DNA of 60,487 nt from a virus, in IMG/VR virus record IMGVR_UViG_3300031766_000007, positions 1 to 60,487 of that record, one strand, 5' to 3'. The translations under genes and the position numbers were made by a program. The notes below the pieces were generated by a model. That model searched no databases and was not told the origin of the DNA. It worked only from the letters and a program-made list of their open reading frames with translations. Below are positions 59,544 to 60,487 of the stretch, one piece after another (position 1 is the stretch's first letter; each line of letters begins with the position of its first letter).

Positions 59544-59947
59544 TATCGTATTCTCTCTAGTTTGACTTCTAATTCTTGTGGCTCGTTAATACCTATAACA
59601 TAAAAATTAATTGTTACACCATATTTGTTTCCATCAATATCTGGTTCTATATCTATACTATTAATTTTTGCTCGTCTTTCAAAGTTTTTTAATAATGTTT
59701 CTATTGTTACTCTAATTCTATCTGATGTAAACATATTAGCGTTTTCAAATAACAAACCAGCTAAAGCAGACCCCAAGTCTGGCTGGAAAGGTCTTTCCAT
59801 TAATTCAGTTAGTATTAAATTTTTCATAGACTGTTTAACAGCATTAACATCTAGCTTTTTATTAATATCACCCGTTATTGCATTTTTACCAAAAGCTAAA
59901 TCGAAATCCTTATATAGTCTAGTTATTTTTTGTCTTTGTACGGCCAT
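59543..59947 (-). CDS. 25: Baseplate wedge protein gp25
   Basis: 134 residues (T4 132). YKDFDLAFGKNAITGDINKKLDVNAVKQSMKNLILT and ERPFQPDLGSALAGLLFENANMF near 52-74 are the gp25/lysozyme-like family signature, which joins wedge to the inner baseplate. A late box starts 6 nt upstream of the ATG (59953-59960), so the transcript would have almost no leader unless it is also read from the gene upstream. Confidence 0.95.
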   Translation of the reverse strand: MAVQRQKITRLYKDFDLAFGKNAITGDINKKLDVNAVKQSMKNLILTELMERPFQPDLGSALAGLLFENANMFTSDRIRVTIETLLKNFERRAKINSIDIEPDIDGNKYGVTINFYVIGINEPQELEVKLERIR

Positions 59948-59952
59948 ATTAG

Positions 59953-59960
59953 TATTTATA
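59953..59960 (-). promoter_or_regulatory. Late promoter box abutting gp25
   Basis: TATAAATA on the minus strand in the 14-nt gap between the upstream gene and gp25. The expected start of transcription is about the first base of the ATG at 59947. Confidence 0.65.
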
Positions 59961-59961
59961 C

Positions 59962-60486
59962 TTAAAAGTCAAAGGTTGGTAACTCTATATCTAAAAAATC
60001 ATCGGCTTGTTTTTTACTTATAACCTTAGTGTCTACTCTAACACCATCTAAGTTGAAAGTACTTGTATCAGGTAATTTTCCTTTTCTAATTAATGCTACA
60101 GGATCAATGTCTGGAAAGGATGTTGGTACACCTTTTACTTCTACATTAACACCCTGCATGTCTACATTGGGTACCAGTTTACATATTTGGTCTATATCCA
60201 TTGCACCACTTCTTAAAAGATCTGCCAAATTATCTATATCAACATCTGTGCCTTGATACTTATTTTTCATTGACTTCAGTTTGCTTGCTATCTTAGGAGC
60301 TTGTAATATCCCTAATGTTGTCAGTGCTGCTAATTCTTTAAACTGATCTTGTAATGGTAGTTGATCAAAGGGTAAGTCTGGAAGGTTGATTGAGGGTATG
60401 GCATCATTTAATTTATCCATAACACCTTGAGCTGCTGCCTCTGCCTTCTCTGCTATATTACCTAACTCCCCTATTGGTGAATTCAT
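59962..60486 (-). CDS. Baseplate-associated structural protein, 5' end uncertain
   Basis: 174 residues from an ATG at the extreme right edge; the gene may start further upstream, outside the window. Helical N-terminal part (IGELGNIAEKAEAAAQGVMDKLND) with Pro/Leu repeats (INLPDLPFDQLPLQDQFKEL), then a DIDQICKLVPNVDMQGVNVE segment. A protein of this type commonly lies upstream of gp25 in marine T4-like phages; I do not recognise it as gp5 or gp53. Confidence 0.6.
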   Translation of the reverse strand: MNSPIGELGNIAEKAEAAAQGVMDKLNDAIPSINLPDLPFDQLPLQDQFKELAALTTLGILQAPKIASKLKSMKNKYQGTDVDIDNLADLLRSGAMDIDQICKLVPNVDMQGVNVEVKGVPTSFPDIDPVALIRKGKLPDTSTFNLDGVRVDTKVISKKQADDFLDIELPTFDF

Positions 60487-60487
60487 A

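Overview
The window is part of the genome of a T4-like contractile-tailed phage (myovirus). The evidence is a nearly complete set of T4-type virion genes in T4 order, T4-type recombination genes and a T4-type late sigma factor (gp55). The DNA is AT-rich and genes are packed with short ATGA/TAATG overlaps. FAD-dependent ThyX, Fe-S assembly genes, glycan-type genes and beta-repeat fibre modules are typical of marine T4-like phages of bacteria such as SAR11 or other alphaproteobacteria. No photosystem genes are seen, so a cyanophage is less likely; the host cannot be fixed from this window.

Layout in the direction of transcription of the minus strand (right to left). (1) 60.5-46.0 kb: baseplate module (unknown structural protein, gp25, gp6, a 956-aa wedge protein in the gp7 position, a 147-aa structural protein, gp8, a 2148-aa DUF4815-type protein). 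(2) 46.0-42.3 kb: fibre-like proteins including one with about 150 residues of Y-x-G-x tandem repeats, followed by a GT-A glycosyltransferase and a 2OG-Fe(II) oxygenase-like protein. (3) 42.2-40.0 kb: an early operon with a sigma70-type promoter, an ATP-dependent DNA ligase and four small unknowns. (4) 40.0-33.9 kb, plus strand: an island of four glycosyltransferase paralogues, a fused protein that looks like a degenerate glycosyltransferase joined to a degenerate radical-SAM/SPASM domain, ThyX, a methyltransferase-fold protein and a small membrane protein. (5) 33.9-29.4 kb: a fibre/adaptor cluster. (6) 29.4-16.1 kb: gp13, 14, 15, 16, 17, 18, 19, 20, a gp67-like core protein, two unknowns, gp21, gp22 and gp23. 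(7) 16-14 kb: a small plus-strand gene, then IscU-like and IscA-like Fe-S assembly proteins, a 52-aa very basic protein and a tail-tube-family protein. (8) 14.2-10.7 kb: UvsY, UvsW, an Sm-like unknown, gp55 and a methyltransferase-fold protein. (9) 10.6-0 kb: an early operon with QueE, a one-TM peptide, a phosphoribosyltransferase, FolE, a DEDD exonuclease, a DpdA-type transglycosylase, a conserved phage unknown, a QueD-like T-fold paralogue, a GT-B glycosyltransferase, QueD, gp47, gp46, a methyltransferase-fold protein and a truncated unknown.

Regulation is readable. Eight well-placed copies of the T4 late-promoter octamer TATAAATA lie just upstream of capsid, tail and other late genes, matching gp55. 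One is a perfect palindrome, TATTTATAAATA, that can fire the fibre cluster and the glycosyltransferase island in opposite directions. Three sigma70-type promoters, each with a 17-bp spacer, precede uvsY, queE and the ligase operon.

The most interesting systems are: (a) the 7-deazaguanine DNA-modification operon, which makes 7-carboxy-7-deazaguanine (FolE, QueD, QueE) and has the DNA transglycosylase DpdA but no QueC in view, plus a glycosyltransferase, a cysteine-less T-fold paralogue and a phosphoribosyltransferase embedded in it; (b) the plus-strand glycosyltransferase island with the double-degenerate fusion protein; (c) a glycosyltransferase and hydroxylase pair directly downstream of a Tyr/Gly/Thr repeat fibre and a baseplate protein with a long polyproline segment; (d) late-expressed Fe-S cluster assembly genes. 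Function calls rest on motif recognition by eye; no database search was run.
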